Program-made: the position numbers and the translations under genes
Assembly: GCA_023422955.1 (NCBI GenBank)
Contig: JAFAGG010000012.1
Coordinates: 1-16,352, forward strand
Direction: 5' to 3'
Length of the DNA stretch: 16,352 bases
Source of the DNA: Pseudomonadota bacterium
GTDB taxonomy: Bacteria; Pseudomonadota; Gammaproteobacteria; Burkholderiales; Burkholderiaceae_D
The notes under the pieces: generated by a model
Told to the model about the DNA's origin: nothing
The model's database searches: none
What the model saw: the letters and a program-made list of their open reading frames with translations, nothing else
In this document: piece after piece, positions 1 to 7,766 of the stretch
Layout: every line of letters starts with the position of its first letter
Position numbering within the stretch: position 1 is the stretch's first letter

Positions 1-127
1 TTCACCAGGTAGCGAGCATGAATGTGAAGCAGCAAACCATTTCAATTGAAAAAACACGGCTAAAATGACGCCTCAACCCGTCCACCATGTCCCCGAACAG
101 GTGTTCACCATGTCTCCGGTCTATACA

Positions 128-146
128 CTTCCCCTTGAAGGGGAAG
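128..146. repeat. 19-bp perfect palindrome (9-bp arms)
   Basis: The arms CTTCCCCTT and AAGGGGAAG flank a single central G, so the transcript of either strand could form a hairpin. No T-run follows on either side, which argues against a classical rho-independent terminator. It overlaps the first copy of the direct repeat at 132-154 and could be part of a dispersed intergenic element. Confidence 0.55.
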
Positions 147-154
147 GTGAGAAC
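132..154 (+). repeat. Imperfect direct repeat, copy 1 (23 bp)
   Basis: This 23-bp segment starts CCCTTGAAG and ends GAGAAC. It matches 271-293 at 20 of 23 positions in the same orientation, about 139 bp away. Both copies carry a C-rich/G-rich pairable core. The repeat could bound or belong to a small intergenic element, but that is inference. Confidence 0.5.
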
Positions 155-270
155 CGAGCGCTGCGCGCTAGGCTCGGCTTGCCATCCCCATTCCAACCTC
201 ACGGCTCACCGCTGGTAAGCGGCTCGCGTTCGTCAGGCGTGAAGCAATGCTTCGCGACCTCCCGTCTCAT

Positions 271-293
271 CCCTTGAAGAGGAGGGTAAGAAC
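271..293 (+). repeat. Imperfect direct repeat, copy 2 (23 bp)
   Basis: This is the second copy of the 132-154 segment, with three substitutions. It lies only 4 nt beyond the stop codon of the cyanophycin synthetase gene, so it sits in that transcript's 3' untranslated region. The substitutions weaken its internal palindrome compared with copy 1. Confidence 0.5.
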
Positions 294-297
294 AATA

Positions 298-2862
298 TCA
301 GCCCGCCTGTTTCCCGATATATTCCAGCGCCTCGTTCACCTGATCGATCAGGATCAGGCACAGCTCGCCTTCCGACAAGCCGGCCAGCGCCAGGTCGATG
401 GCGGCGAATTCGCCGCGGATTTCCCGGATCGCCGTGGTGCGCTTGGCATTCGCCAGGCCGTCGCGCAGCAAGGCGATCACTTCGCCATCCACGCGGCCGC
501 GCTGGCACTGGTCTTCATACAGGATCACTTCATCGAAGGCATCACCGAGTATCTGCGCTTGCTGGCGTATGTCTTCATCGCGCCGGTCGCCGGCGCCGCT
601 GATGACGACGCTGCGGCGCGTGGCGGGCATGCTGGCTATGGCGGCGACCAGTGCGGCGATCGCATCGGGGTTGTGGCCGTAGTCGGCGATCAGTGTTGCG
701 CCGCGGTAGTTGAAGAGGTTGAACCGGCCGGGCGCGGTACTGATATCGGACACGAAAGTCTGCAGTCCGCTGTTGATGATTTCCCAGCTGATGTTGAGCG
801 CCCAGGCTGCACCGATGGCGGCCATCGCATTGTCGACCTGGAAGCCGATCTGGCCGTTGCGCGTGAGCGGAATGCCTGCCAGCGGAATGTGATGCGCGTA
901 CTCGCCCTCGGCGGCAACGATGGCATCGCCGTCGACGTACACCACGCGATGGCCCTGTGCGCGGTGAGTGACCAGCACCGGGTGATGGCAGTCGCGGGAA
1001 AAGAAGGTGACCGCGCCGGGACAGGAAGCGGCCATGCTGGCCACGTTCGGATCGGCGGCATTGAGCACCGCCGTCCCATTGGGCGCGACATTCTGCACGA
1101 TCACGCGCTTGACCACCGCGAGATCTTCCACAGTGGTGATGTAGTTCAGGCCGAGATGGTCGCCCAGGCCGATGTTGGTGACGACTGCGACATTGCAGCG
1201 GTCAAAGCCCAGGCCTTCGCGCAGGATGCCGCCGCGCGCGGTTTCGAATACCGCGGCATCGATGTCGGGATGCATCAGCACATTGCGCGCGCTTTTCGGG
1301 CCGCTGCAATCGTCGCTGTCGATGCGTTCGTTGCGGATGTAGATGCCGTCGGTGGTGGTCATGCCGACGCAATGTCCTTTCACGCCCAGCAGGTGCGCGA
1401 TCAGTCTCACCGTGGTGGTCTTGCCATTGGTGCCGGACACGGCCACTACCGGAATGCGGGCGTCGTCGCCATCGGCGAACATGGTGGAGATGATGGCTTC
1501 GCCGACCGCGCGGCCCTTGCCGTAGGAAGGATTCAGGTGCATGCGCAGTCCCGGTGCGGCATTGACTTCGACGATGCCGCCGCCTTGCTCTTCCAGCGGC
1601 CGCAGCACGGTTTCGCACACCATGTCGATGCCGCAGATATCCAGCCCCACCATTTGCGCCGCTTCGACCACGCGCGCGGCCATCTCGGGATGGACTTCAT
1701 CGGTGACATCGGTGGCGGTGCCGCCGGTGGACAGGTTGGCGCTGTCGCGCAACGCCACGCGTGCGCCCTGGGGCGGAATGCTGTCGGCCATGTAGCCTTG
1801 CTGGGCCAGCGTATGCAGCGCAATGTCGTCGATGCGGATCTTGGTCAGCGGCGTGGCATGGCCGCTGCCGCGCAGCGGATCGCGATTGACCTCCGCGACC
1901 AGCTCACCTATGGTGCGGATGCCGTCGCCGAACACCTGCGGCGGTTCGCGGCGCGCTGCGGCGATCAGCTTGTCGCCGACCACCAGCATGCGATAGTCGC
2001 GCCCCTGGATGAAGCGCTCGACGATGATCTCGGAACCGTAGTTGCGCGCATTGGCAAACGCAGCCAGCACTTCTTCGCGCGTTTTCATATTGACCGCCAC
2101 GCCCTTGCCCTGGTTGCCATCGAGCGGTTTCAGCACCACCGGCAGACCGATCTCGCAAGCCGCTTTCCACGCTTCTTCCGCATCGGACACGGTGCGTCCC
2201 TGCGGCACCGGCACGCCGGCTGCATGCAGCAGTTTCTTAGTCAATTCCTTGTCCTGCGCAATCGATTCGGCAATCGCGCTGGTGAAGCTGGTCTCGGCCG
2301 CCTGGATGCGCAACTGCCGCTTGCCCCAGCCGAACTGCACCATGCTGCCTTCAGTCAGGCGGCGATAGGGAATGCCGCGCGCCAAGGCGGCCTGCACGAT
2401 GGCGCCGGTGCTGGGTCCGAGGCGCATATCTTCATCGAGATCGCGCAGGCGGATGAGTGCCTGCCTGAGATCGAAGCTGCGGTCATCCTGCGCGCTGCGG
2501 CACAGGTCTTGCGCCAGTTCCAGCGCGAGCCGTCCGACCGCTTCTTCCGTGTATTCGACCACGACCTGGTAAGTGCCGTCTTCGACAGTCTCGACCGTGC
2601 GCCCGAACGTGACTGGGCAGCCGGCCTGCGCCTGCAGGTAGAGCGCCGCGCTTTCCAGCGCATGCGCCATCGAAAAGGAAACGCGCGGATCGGCGGGCGA
2701 GAGCAGCGTTATCTCGGGAAAGCGCGCGCGCAGCCTGTCTTCGAAGCCGGCCAGCTTGTTGATGTCGCGCTCGTCCTCGCTGCAAGCCACGATGGCTTCT
2801 ATCGAGGTGCGCCGACTCCAGAGATTGGGTCCGCGCAGGGCGCGGACACGCGAGATGTTCAT
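298..2862 (-). CDS. cphA: Cyanophycin synthetase with intact ATP-grasp and Mur-ligase halves
   Basis: The 854-aa protein should polymerise L-Asp and L-Arg into cyanophycin (multi-L-arginyl-poly-L-aspartate), a cytoplasmic nitrogen store, using ATP. It opens with the family hallmark LRGPNLWS. The ATP-grasp domain (about 200-460) has KPLDGNQGKGV (245-255), the loop NLSTGG (376-381) and EVNAAPG (432-438). The Mur-ligase-like domain has the P-loop GTNGKTT (477-483), ARGGIL (542-547) and DHLGL (568-572). Its lid has PGRFNLF (711-717), DYGHNP (727-732) and GAGDRRDED (756-764). The length is close to the usual 870-900 aa. Oddly, the N-terminal domain is diverged: GGFLER is lost and the family's HxxEH reads H67-A-L-E70-S71. 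The ATG at 2862 was preferred over an upstream in-frame TTG (3018) because the family start matches and AAGGA lies 8 nt upstream. It is the second gene of a two-gene operon, 55 nt after its partner. Confidence 0.93.
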   Translation of the reverse strand: MNISRVRALRGPNLWSRRTSIEAIVACSEDERDINKLAGFEDRLRARFPEITLLSPADPRVSFSMAHALESAALYLQAQAGCPVTFGRTVETVEDGTYQVVVEYTEEAVGRLALELAQDLCRSAQDDRSFDLRQALIRLRDLDEDMRLGPSTGAIVQAALARGIPYRRLTEGSMVQFGWGKRQLRIQAAETSFTSAIAESIAQDKELTKKLLHAAGVPVPQGRTVSDAEEAWKAACEIGLPVVLKPLDGNQGKGVAVNMKTREEVLAAFANARNYGSEIIVERFIQGRDYRMLVVGDKLIAAARREPPQVFGDGIRTIGELVAEVNRDPLRGSGHATPLTKIRIDDIALHTLAQQGYMADSIPPQGARVALRDSANLSTGGTATDVTDEVHPEMAARVVEAAQMVGLDICGIDMVCETVLRPLEEQGGGIVEVNAAPGLRMHLNPSYGKGRAVGEAIISTMFADGDDARIPVVAVSGTNGKTTTVRLIAHLLGVKGHCVGMTTTDGIYIRNERIDSDDCSGPKSARNVLMHPDIDAAVFETARGGILREGLGFDRCNVAVVTNIGLGDHLGLNYITTVEDLAVVKRVIVQNVAPNGTAVLNAADPNVASMAASCPGAVTFFSRDCHHPVLVTHRAQGHRVVYVDGDAIVAAEGEYAHHIPLAGIPLTRNGQIGFQVDNAMAAIGAAWALNISWEIINSGLQTFVSDISTAPGRFNLFNYRGATLIADYGHNPDAIAALVAAIASMPATRRSVVISGAGDRRDEDIRQQAQILGDAFDEVILYEDQCQRGRVDGEVIALLRDGLANAKRTTAIREIRGEFAAIDLALAGLSEGELCLILIDQVNEALEYIGKQAG

Positions 2863-2870
2863 GTAAGGTG

Positions 2871-2875
2871 TCCTT
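2871..2875 (-). promoter_or_regulatory. Ribosome binding site of cphA
   Basis: AAGGA on the minus strand lies 8 nt before the ATG at 2862. It decides this start over the longer TTG-initiated frame, whose extra 52 residues have no family resemblance and reach back over the end of the upstream gene. Confidence 0.6.
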
Positions 2876-2917
2876 GGGTGTGTGCTGTTGATGCGGATCG
2901 GCGCAGGCCGGGCCGCT

Positions 2918-5158
2918 TTATCCTTGTCGTGTTTGCACGTGCTGCGCGGCAGGTTCCGATTGCGCGGCAATCCCTGATGCGGTGTCCGCGCACTCTTGGC
3001 CCTGATCGAAGCATTCAATGCCGGCGCGCATCAGTTCCGCCGGCACGCCGAGCGCCCAGGCCGCGCCTATGGCTGCGAGCAGGCTTTCGATGACGGATGG
3101 CGGATTGCCCGATAGCCAGGCCACGCCGGAAAGATCGATGGCGGCAGTTTCCGACATGCCTCTGGCCAGGACTGCAACACTGTCGCGCAGGAAAACGGCG
3201 CGTCCTTCCTTTTCACGATGCGCGGACAAAAGCGGCAGGTCGGACTGCGCCGAGAATAGGATCACTTCGCCATCGCACAGCGATGCCATGCCGGCCACGC
3301 GCACATCGCCCGCATTGAGCACTGCCGCGCCTTCCGGCAGGACCACGTCGACCTGCGTGCGCACCACATCGGCCATCTTGTCCGCATCGTTGATGTAAAA
3401 CTCGGGCAGACTTTCCTGCGCATCGATATTGGTGACCACGCCGACCAAGCATCGGTCATAGGTCAGGCCTTCCGCCAGTATCGAGCGGTGATTGTTTTCG
3501 ATCACGGCCGCTTGTACCGAGCGATTCATCAGCAGGCGCTGGCCCGCGTCCCAGCGCGCCTGGTCGCCTTGCTCGACGCGGCGCTGCTTCAGGTACATGC
3601 CGTTGCTGCAAGCCAGTCCCACATACGTGCCCTGCAATCCGATCATTTGCGCAAGCAGGCGCGCGACCACGGTCTTGCCGCGCGAACCGGTGATGCCCAC
3701 AATCGGAATGCGTCCGTTATCGTTGTCTGCAAACAGGTGGTTCACGATGTCGCGCCCGACCGGGCGAGCCTGCCCTTCCGCGGGTTTCAGGTGCATCAGC
3801 AGGCCGGGGCCGGCATTGATTTCGACGATGGCGCCGCCCTGCTCCGGCAAGGGACGCGAGATATCCTGCGCCAGCAGATCGACGCCGGCGATATCCAGCC
3901 CGACGATGCGCGCAGCCAGCGCGGCGGCGGTGGCGATCTTGGGATGCACGCGCTCGGTCACGTCTATATCCAGGTTGCCGTTACGTTGTATCAGCACGGA
4001 CTTGCCGGCGGGCGGCACCGAGTCTGCCGTGTAACCCTGGCGCGCGATTTCCAGCCGCACCGCCGGCTCCCTTTCCAGCAGGATGGGCGTGAGCGGGAAT
4101 TCCTCGGCTTCGCCGCGGCGCGGGTCGGTATTGATCTGGCTGTCTATCAGTTGCACGAGGGTGGAAATGCCGTCGCCGGTCACGCAAACCGACTGGCCGC
4201 AGGCGGCCGCCACGACGCGCCCGCCTACCACCAGCAGCCGGTGTTCCTTTCCCTGGATATAGCGCTCGACCATCACCTCGCTGCCTTCTTCGCAGGCGGC
4301 GATATAGGCTGCCTCGATCTCGGACTGCTGAGTCAGCTCCATGAAAACACCGCGGCCGTGATTGGCATCGGTGGGCTTGATCACCACCGGCAAACCGATT
4401 TCCTGCGCGACTTCCCACGCTTCCTGCGCGCTGGCGACGATCTGCCCTTCGGGCACCGGCACGCCGCAAGAGGCGAGCAACCGCTTGGTCAGATCCTTGT
4501 CGCTGGAAATGCCTTCGGCAATTGCGCTGGTCTTGTCGGTTTCCGCGGTCCAGATGCGACGCTGGCGCGCGCCGTAACCCAGTTGCACCAGGTTGCCGTC
4601 GTTCAGGCGCAGGTGCGGAATGCGGCGCTCATACGCGGCATCGACGATGCAGGCGGTGCTGGGGCCCAGCCCTACCGCTTCAGCCAGATCACGCAGGCGC
4701 TCCACGTTAGCCTTCACATCGAAAGGCCGGTCTTCGATGGCGGCCATCACCAGCTCGCGTGCCGCCGCCAGGGACGCGCGTCCCACTTCCTCGTAAGGCA
4801 CGCGCACCACCAGCTTGTAGACGCCGCGCACCGGCGTCGAGCGCGCCTTGCCAAAAGCGGACGGAACGCCGGCCAGGTTCTGCAGCTCTATCATCACGTG
4901 TTCCATGATGTGCGCCGGCCAGGTGCCGTCGCGCAGCCGCTCCAGGAAACCGCCCGGCTCGCCTATGCCGCAATGGTGCTCGGCCAGGGTCGGCAGCCAG
5001 GCAAGCAGGCGCTCGTTGAAGCCGGGCAGGGTATGGGAGGGCGAATCTTCCAGATCGCCGATATCGACCCAGGCTTCAAGGCTGGGGCGATAAGTCCAGA
5101 TGTTGGGGCCGCGCAGGTAGAACGCATTGATAACCTCAAGGGTCGTGCGCTTGTTCAT
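2918..5158 (-). CDS. cphA': Cyanophycin synthetase-like protein with degenerate, truncated Mur-ligase half
   Basis: The 746-aa protein is homologous to cyanophycin synthetase along its length, with LRGPNIWTYRPSLEAW near the start. It keeps the canonical N-terminal domain: GGFLERL (69-75) and H83-I-M-E86-H87 followed by IELQNLAG. The ATP-grasp domain has KPTDANHGRGV (261-271) and EINAGPG (446-452). However, the STGG loop of the family is deleted (it reads NLDIDVTE, 395-402) and the R-x-PA-type segment before TGDG is altered. The Mur-ligase half is decayed: P-loop GSRGKT (491-496), ARGGIL replaced by NHRSIL, DHLGL replaced by ESLPE. The protein stops near 720-746, before the PGRxNLF lid, which is absent. 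The frame is open with no internal stop, so it is a maintained gene and not a fresh pseudogene. Betaproteobacterial second copies have been called cphA'. The ATG at 5158 is chosen by family alignment; its ribosome binding site is weak. Confidence 0.85.
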   Translation of the reverse strand: MNKRTTLEVINAFYLRGPNIWTYRPSLEAWVDIGDLEDSPSHTLPGFNERLLAWLPTLAEHHCGIGEPGGFLERLRDGTWPAHIMEHVMIELQNLAGVPSAFGKARSTPVRGVYKLVVRVPYEEVGRASLAAARELVMAAIEDRPFDVKANVERLRDLAEAVGLGPSTACIVDAAYERRIPHLRLNDGNLVQLGYGARQRRIWTAETDKTSAIAEGISSDKDLTKRLLASCGVPVPEGQIVASAQEAWEVAQEIGLPVVIKPTDANHGRGVFMELTQQSEIEAAYIAACEEGSEVMVERYIQGKEHRLLVVGGRVVAAACGQSVCVTGDGISTLVQLIDSQINTDPRRGEAEEFPLTPILLEREPAVRLEIARQGYTADSVPPAGKSVLIQRNGNLDIDVTERVHPKIATAAALAARIVGLDIAGVDLLAQDISRPLPEQGGAIVEINAGPGLLMHLKPAEGQARPVGRDIVNHLFADNDNGRIPIVGITGSRGKTVVARLLAQMIGLQGTYVGLACSNGMYLKQRRVEQGDQARWDAGQRLLMNRSVQAAVIENNHRSILAEGLTYDRCLVGVVTNIDAQESLPEFYINDADKMADVVRTQVDVVLPEGAAVLNAGDVRVAGMASLCDGEVILFSAQSDLPLLSAHREKEGRAVFLRDSVAVLARGMSETAAIDLSGVAWLSGNPPSVIESLLAAIGAAWALGVPAELMRAGIECFDQGQECADTASGIAAQSEPAAQHVQTRQG

Positions 5159-5260
5159 GTAATAACTCGGAGAGTAGGAGGAGGTCGAAGATGCGGCAGG
5201 AGTGCAGCAACAGGCAGGATGGTTCCAGTAAAAAGAATTCCGCAATGCGCGGATATGGGA

Positions 5261-5273
5261 CGCTAGTCTAGCG
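5261..5273. promoter_or_regulatory. 13-bp palindrome, possible operator
   Basis: CGCTAG-T-CTAGCG is a perfect inverted repeat with 6-bp arms around one base. It lies about 100 nt upstream of cphA' and about 190 nt upstream of the transporter gene, next to an A-rich stretch. That position suits a regulator acting on one or both promoters. No cognate regulator is encoded nearby, so the role is inferred. Confidence 0.35.
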
Positions 5274-5326
5274 ATAGAAAAAGAAAAATAACCTAGGGTA
5301 AATACCAGTCTATTCGTTACGCCTGT

Positions 5327-5335
5327 TGATATACT
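5327..5335 (+). promoter_or_regulatory. Candidate extended -10 promoter for the ABC/DUF1854 operon
   Basis: TG-A-TATACT fits the extended -10 consensus TGnTATAAT with one mismatch. No good -35 hexamer lies 16-18 bp upstream, as is tolerated for extended -10 promoters. It would give a leader of roughly 125 nt before the ATG at 5466. Confidence 0.35.
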
Positions 5336-5465
5336 GGCTGCCGATAAACCGGCGCAGCAAATTTCCGTTCGAAACCTGTTCGACACTTATCTTTCTCCCA
5401 TCAAGCAAGCAGGCGCGTTGCCAATTCCTGATGCCGCCTGACTCCCGAATCCGCTTCCCCCTCGA

Positions 5466-7766
5466 ATGAAAACTGCATCTTCCGGACTGCCGGCAAAAAA
5501 GCCTGTCCTTCCTCCCACCTGGCGCGACGAGCTTGAATTGCGCCTGCAGGAGGAGGAAGCCGTCCTGGCGCACCTTGAACTGGATCTCGATGGCAGGCTC
5601 AGGTTCGTGGCCGGGATTATCGTCGTCACGACCCGCCGCCTGCTGGCGAAAACAGGCGATGACGGTGCGTGGCAGGAATGGCCATACCGGGCTGAGCTGG
5701 TATTGACGCACCACGACCATGCCGGCGTCGGCACGCTGGAATTGCTGGACGACAGCGCCCGCCTGGCTTCCTGGCGTTACACGCTGGGCCATAATCCGGA
5801 AGCCTTGCGTCTCATCGATGCCTTCAGGCTGCAATCCGAAGCGCTGGCCAGCGGCAGGCCACCGGCCTTGCCGACGGCACAGAGCTGCCCGCGCTGCAAG
5901 GCGCCGTTCGATGACGACCAGGAAGAGTGCAGCGTCTGCGCTTCCGAGGTGGCGACACCGCCCTCGACCTGGACGCTGTTCCGGCTCTGGCGTTTTGCCC
6001 GGCCTTACAAGGGACAGTTGCTGCTGGGCTTTCTGCTGACGCTGGGTTCGACCGCCGCCACGCTGGTGCCGCCTTACCTCACCATGCCGCTGATGGACAA
6101 TGTGCTGATTCCTTATCAGAACGGCGCGCCCTTGGATGTTGGGCTGGTGTCGGTCTACCTGGGCGGCCTGCTGGGTGCGGCGCTGGTGGCGTGGATACTG
6201 GGCTGGGCGCGGACCTATATCCTGGCCCTGGTGAGCGAGCGCATCGGCGCCGATCTGCGCGCGGAAACTTTCGAACACCTGCTGCGCATGTCGCTGGCCT
6301 ACTTCGGCGGGCGGCGCACCGGCGACCTGATGGCGCGCATCGGTTCCGAGAGCGACCGCATCTGCGTATTCCTGTCGCTGCACCTGCTCGACTTCGCCAC
6401 CGACGTGCTGATGATCGCGATGACGGCAGCCATTCTGCTGTCCATCGATCCGTGGCTGGCGCTGGTGACTTTGCTGCCGCTGCCGTTCATTGCGTGGATG
6501 ATCCACGCGGTGCGCGAGCGTCTGCGCCAGGGCTTCGAAAAGATAGACCGCATCTGGGCGGAAGTGACCAATGTCTTGTCCGACACCATACCCGGCATCC
6601 GCGTGGTGAAAGCCTTTGCGCAGGAAAAACGGGAAGCGAAACGCTTTCGCGAAGCGAACCGGCACAACCTGCAGATCAATGACCGCGTCAACAAGATCTG
6701 GTCGCTGTTCTCGCCAACGGTCACGTTCCTGACCGAGATCGGCTTGCTGGTGGTGTGGGCTTTCGGTATCTGGCAGGTGTCGCGCGGCGACATCACGGTG
6801 GGCGTGCTGACCGCTTTCCTGGCCTATATCGGCCGCTTTTATACGCGGCTGGACTCCATGAGCCGCATCGTCTCGGTCACGCAAAAGGCGGCGGCCGGCG
6901 CCAAGCGCATCTTCGATATTCTCGATCATGTGGCCAGCGTGCCGGAGCCGATTAAACCGGTGCACCTGGAACGCATCGAAGGCCGGATTGCCATCAGGGA
7001 CATTGGATTTCGCTACGGTAACCGCGCGGTGATCCGCAATCTCTCGCTGGACATCAAACCGGGTGAAATGATCGGCCTGGTTGGTCACAGCGGCTCGGGC
7101 AAGAGCACGCTGGTCAACCTGATCTGCCGTTTCTACGATGTGTCGGAAGGCGAGATTACCGTGGATGGCATCGATATTCGCAACCTGAAAATTGCCGACT
7201 ACCGTCGCCGCATCGGCCTGGTGCTGCAGGAACCCTTCCTGTTTTTCGGCACGATCGCCGAGAACATCGCCTATGGCAAGCCGGACGCGACCCAAGAGGA
7301 AATCATCGCTGCCGCGCGCGCCGCGCATGCGCATGAATTCATCCTGCGGCTGCCGCACGGCTACGATTCGCTGGTGGGAGAGCGCGGCCAGACCTTGTCC
7401 GGCGGCGAGCGCCAGCGCATTTCGATTGCGCGCGCGCTGCTGATCGATCCGCAAATCCTGATCCTGGATGAAGCGACTTCCTCGGTCGATACCAGCACCG
7501 AAAAGGAAATCCAGAAAGCGCTCGACAACCTGGTGCAAGGTCGCACCACGATAGCGATTGCTCACCGACTGTCCACGCTGCGCCAGGCCGACCGGCTGGT
7601 GGTGCTGGAGCGCGGCCAGATTGTCGAGATCGGCGCGCACGATGAATTGCTGGCGCGCCAGGGCGCCTACCACCGCCTGTATCAGGCGCAGCAGCGCCAG
7701 GCGGAAAACGATTATGGCGTGCAGGTGATCGAGCCGGCAGCCGAACTGAAGGAGGGTGCGGCATGA
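5466..7766 (+). CDS. Cyanophycin-associated ABC transporter, fused permease/ATPase with N-terminal zinc ribbon
   Basis: The 766-aa half-transporter belongs to the type IV (B-type exporter) ABC family and presumably dimerises in the inner membrane. Residues 1-130 form a soluble domain rich in short beta-like segments, possibly PH-like. A zinc ribbon follows (C141, C144, C155, C158 as CPRC and CSVC). The transmembrane domain spans about 180-465 with roughly six hydrophobic helices. The ATPase domain has Walker A GHSGSGKST (540-548), the Q-loop at Q588, signature LSGGERQ (644-650), Walker B ILILDEA (664-670) and the switch H700, so it looks fully active. Ordinary exporters of this class are near 580-600 aa; the extra length is the N-terminal extension. 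It is divergent from the cyanophycin synthetases and overlaps the DUF1854 gene. I recall this family being named for its association with cyanophycin metabolism; the substrate is unknown. The start has no obvious ribosome binding site. Confidence 0.88.
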   Translation: MKTASSGLPAKKPVLPPTWRDELELRLQEEEAVLAHLELDLDGRLRFVAGIIVVTTRRLLAKTGDDGAWQEWPYRAELVLTHHDHAGVGTLELLDDSARLASWRYTLGHNPEALRLIDAFRLQSEALASGRPPALPTAQSCPRCKAPFDDDQEECSVCASEVATPPSTWTLFRLWRFARPYKGQLLLGFLLTLGSTAATLVPPYLTMPLMDNVLIPYQNGAPLDVGLVSVYLGGLLGAALVAWILGWARTYILALVSERIGADLRAETFEHLLRMSLAYFGGRRTGDLMARIGSESDRICVFLSLHLLDFATDVLMIAMTAAILLSIDPWLALVTLLPLPFIAWMIHAVRERLRQGFEKIDRIWAEVTNVLSDTIPGIRVVKAFAQEKREAKRFREANRHNLQINDRVNKIWSLFSPTVTFLTEIGLLVVWAFGIWQVSRGDITVGVLTAFLAYIGRFYTRLDSMSRIVSVTQKAAAGAKRIFDILDHVASVPEPIKPVHLERIEGRIAIRDIGFRYGNRAVIRNLSLDIKPGEMIGLVGHSGSGKSTLVNLICRFYDVSEGEITVDGIDIRNLKIADYRRRIGLVLQEPFLFFGTIAENIAYGKPDATQEEIIAAARAAHAHEFILRLPHGYDSLVGERGQTLSGGERQRISIARALLIDPQILILDEATSSVDTSTEKEIQKALDNLVQGRTTIAIAHRLSTLRQADRLVVLERGQIVEIGAHDELLARQGAYHRLYQAQQRQAENDYGVQVIEPAAELKEGAA
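7751..7755 (+). promoter_or_regulatory. Ribosome binding site of the DUF1854 gene
   Basis: GGAGG lies inside the last codons of the transporter gene, 7 nt before the ATG at 7763. Together with the ATGA stop/start overlap it implies translational coupling of the two proteins. Confidence 0.7.

Larger units (their letters stand above)
1..297. other. Intergenic region downstream of cphA, no supportable gene
   Basis: Neither strand holds a convincing coding sequence: the short open frames lack a ribosome binding site and recognisable protein character. The stretch is rich in small inverted repeats. These are a 19-bp palindrome at 128-146, an arm pair CCGAGC/GCTCGG at 154-159 and 172-177, a CCGCT/AGCGG hairpin at 209-222, and GAAGC-AAT-GCTTC at 241-253. 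It also has a 23-bp imperfect direct repeat (132-154 and 271-293). None is followed by a clear T-tract on the minus strand, so I cannot name one as the terminator of the cyanophycin operon. Confidence 0.6.
5159..5465. other. Divergent intergenic region between cphA' and the ABC transporter gene
   Basis: This 307-nt region must hold the promoters of both the cyanophycin synthetase operon (minus) and the transporter/DUF1854 operon (plus). It contains an AT-rich patch at about 5274-5305, a 13-bp palindrome at 5261-5273 and an extended -10-like sequence at 5327-5335. I found no convincing sigma54 -24/-12 element. Neither flanking gene has a strong Shine-Dalgarno sequence. Confidence 0.6.

Noticed and set aside
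2..202. Small minus-strand open frame at the left edge
   Set aside because: It lies in a hairpin-rich intergenic region and has no ribosome binding site or protein family character.
2863..3018. Longer TTG-initiated version of cphA
   Set aside because: The extra 52 residues overlap the end of the upstream gene, have no family similarity, and the ATG at 2862 has its own ribosome binding site and family N-terminus.
247..3093. Very long plus-strand open frame antisense to cphA
   Set aside because: It mirrors the codon structure of the GC-rich cphA gene; the translation is low-complexity (rich in H, A, G, R and D) with no family resemblance. The minus-strand gene is unambiguous.
3488..5266. Long plus-strand open frame antisense to the second cyanophycin synthetase gene
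   Set aside because: Same shadow effect: no recognisable domain, and it is fully explained by the codon bias of the opposite strand.
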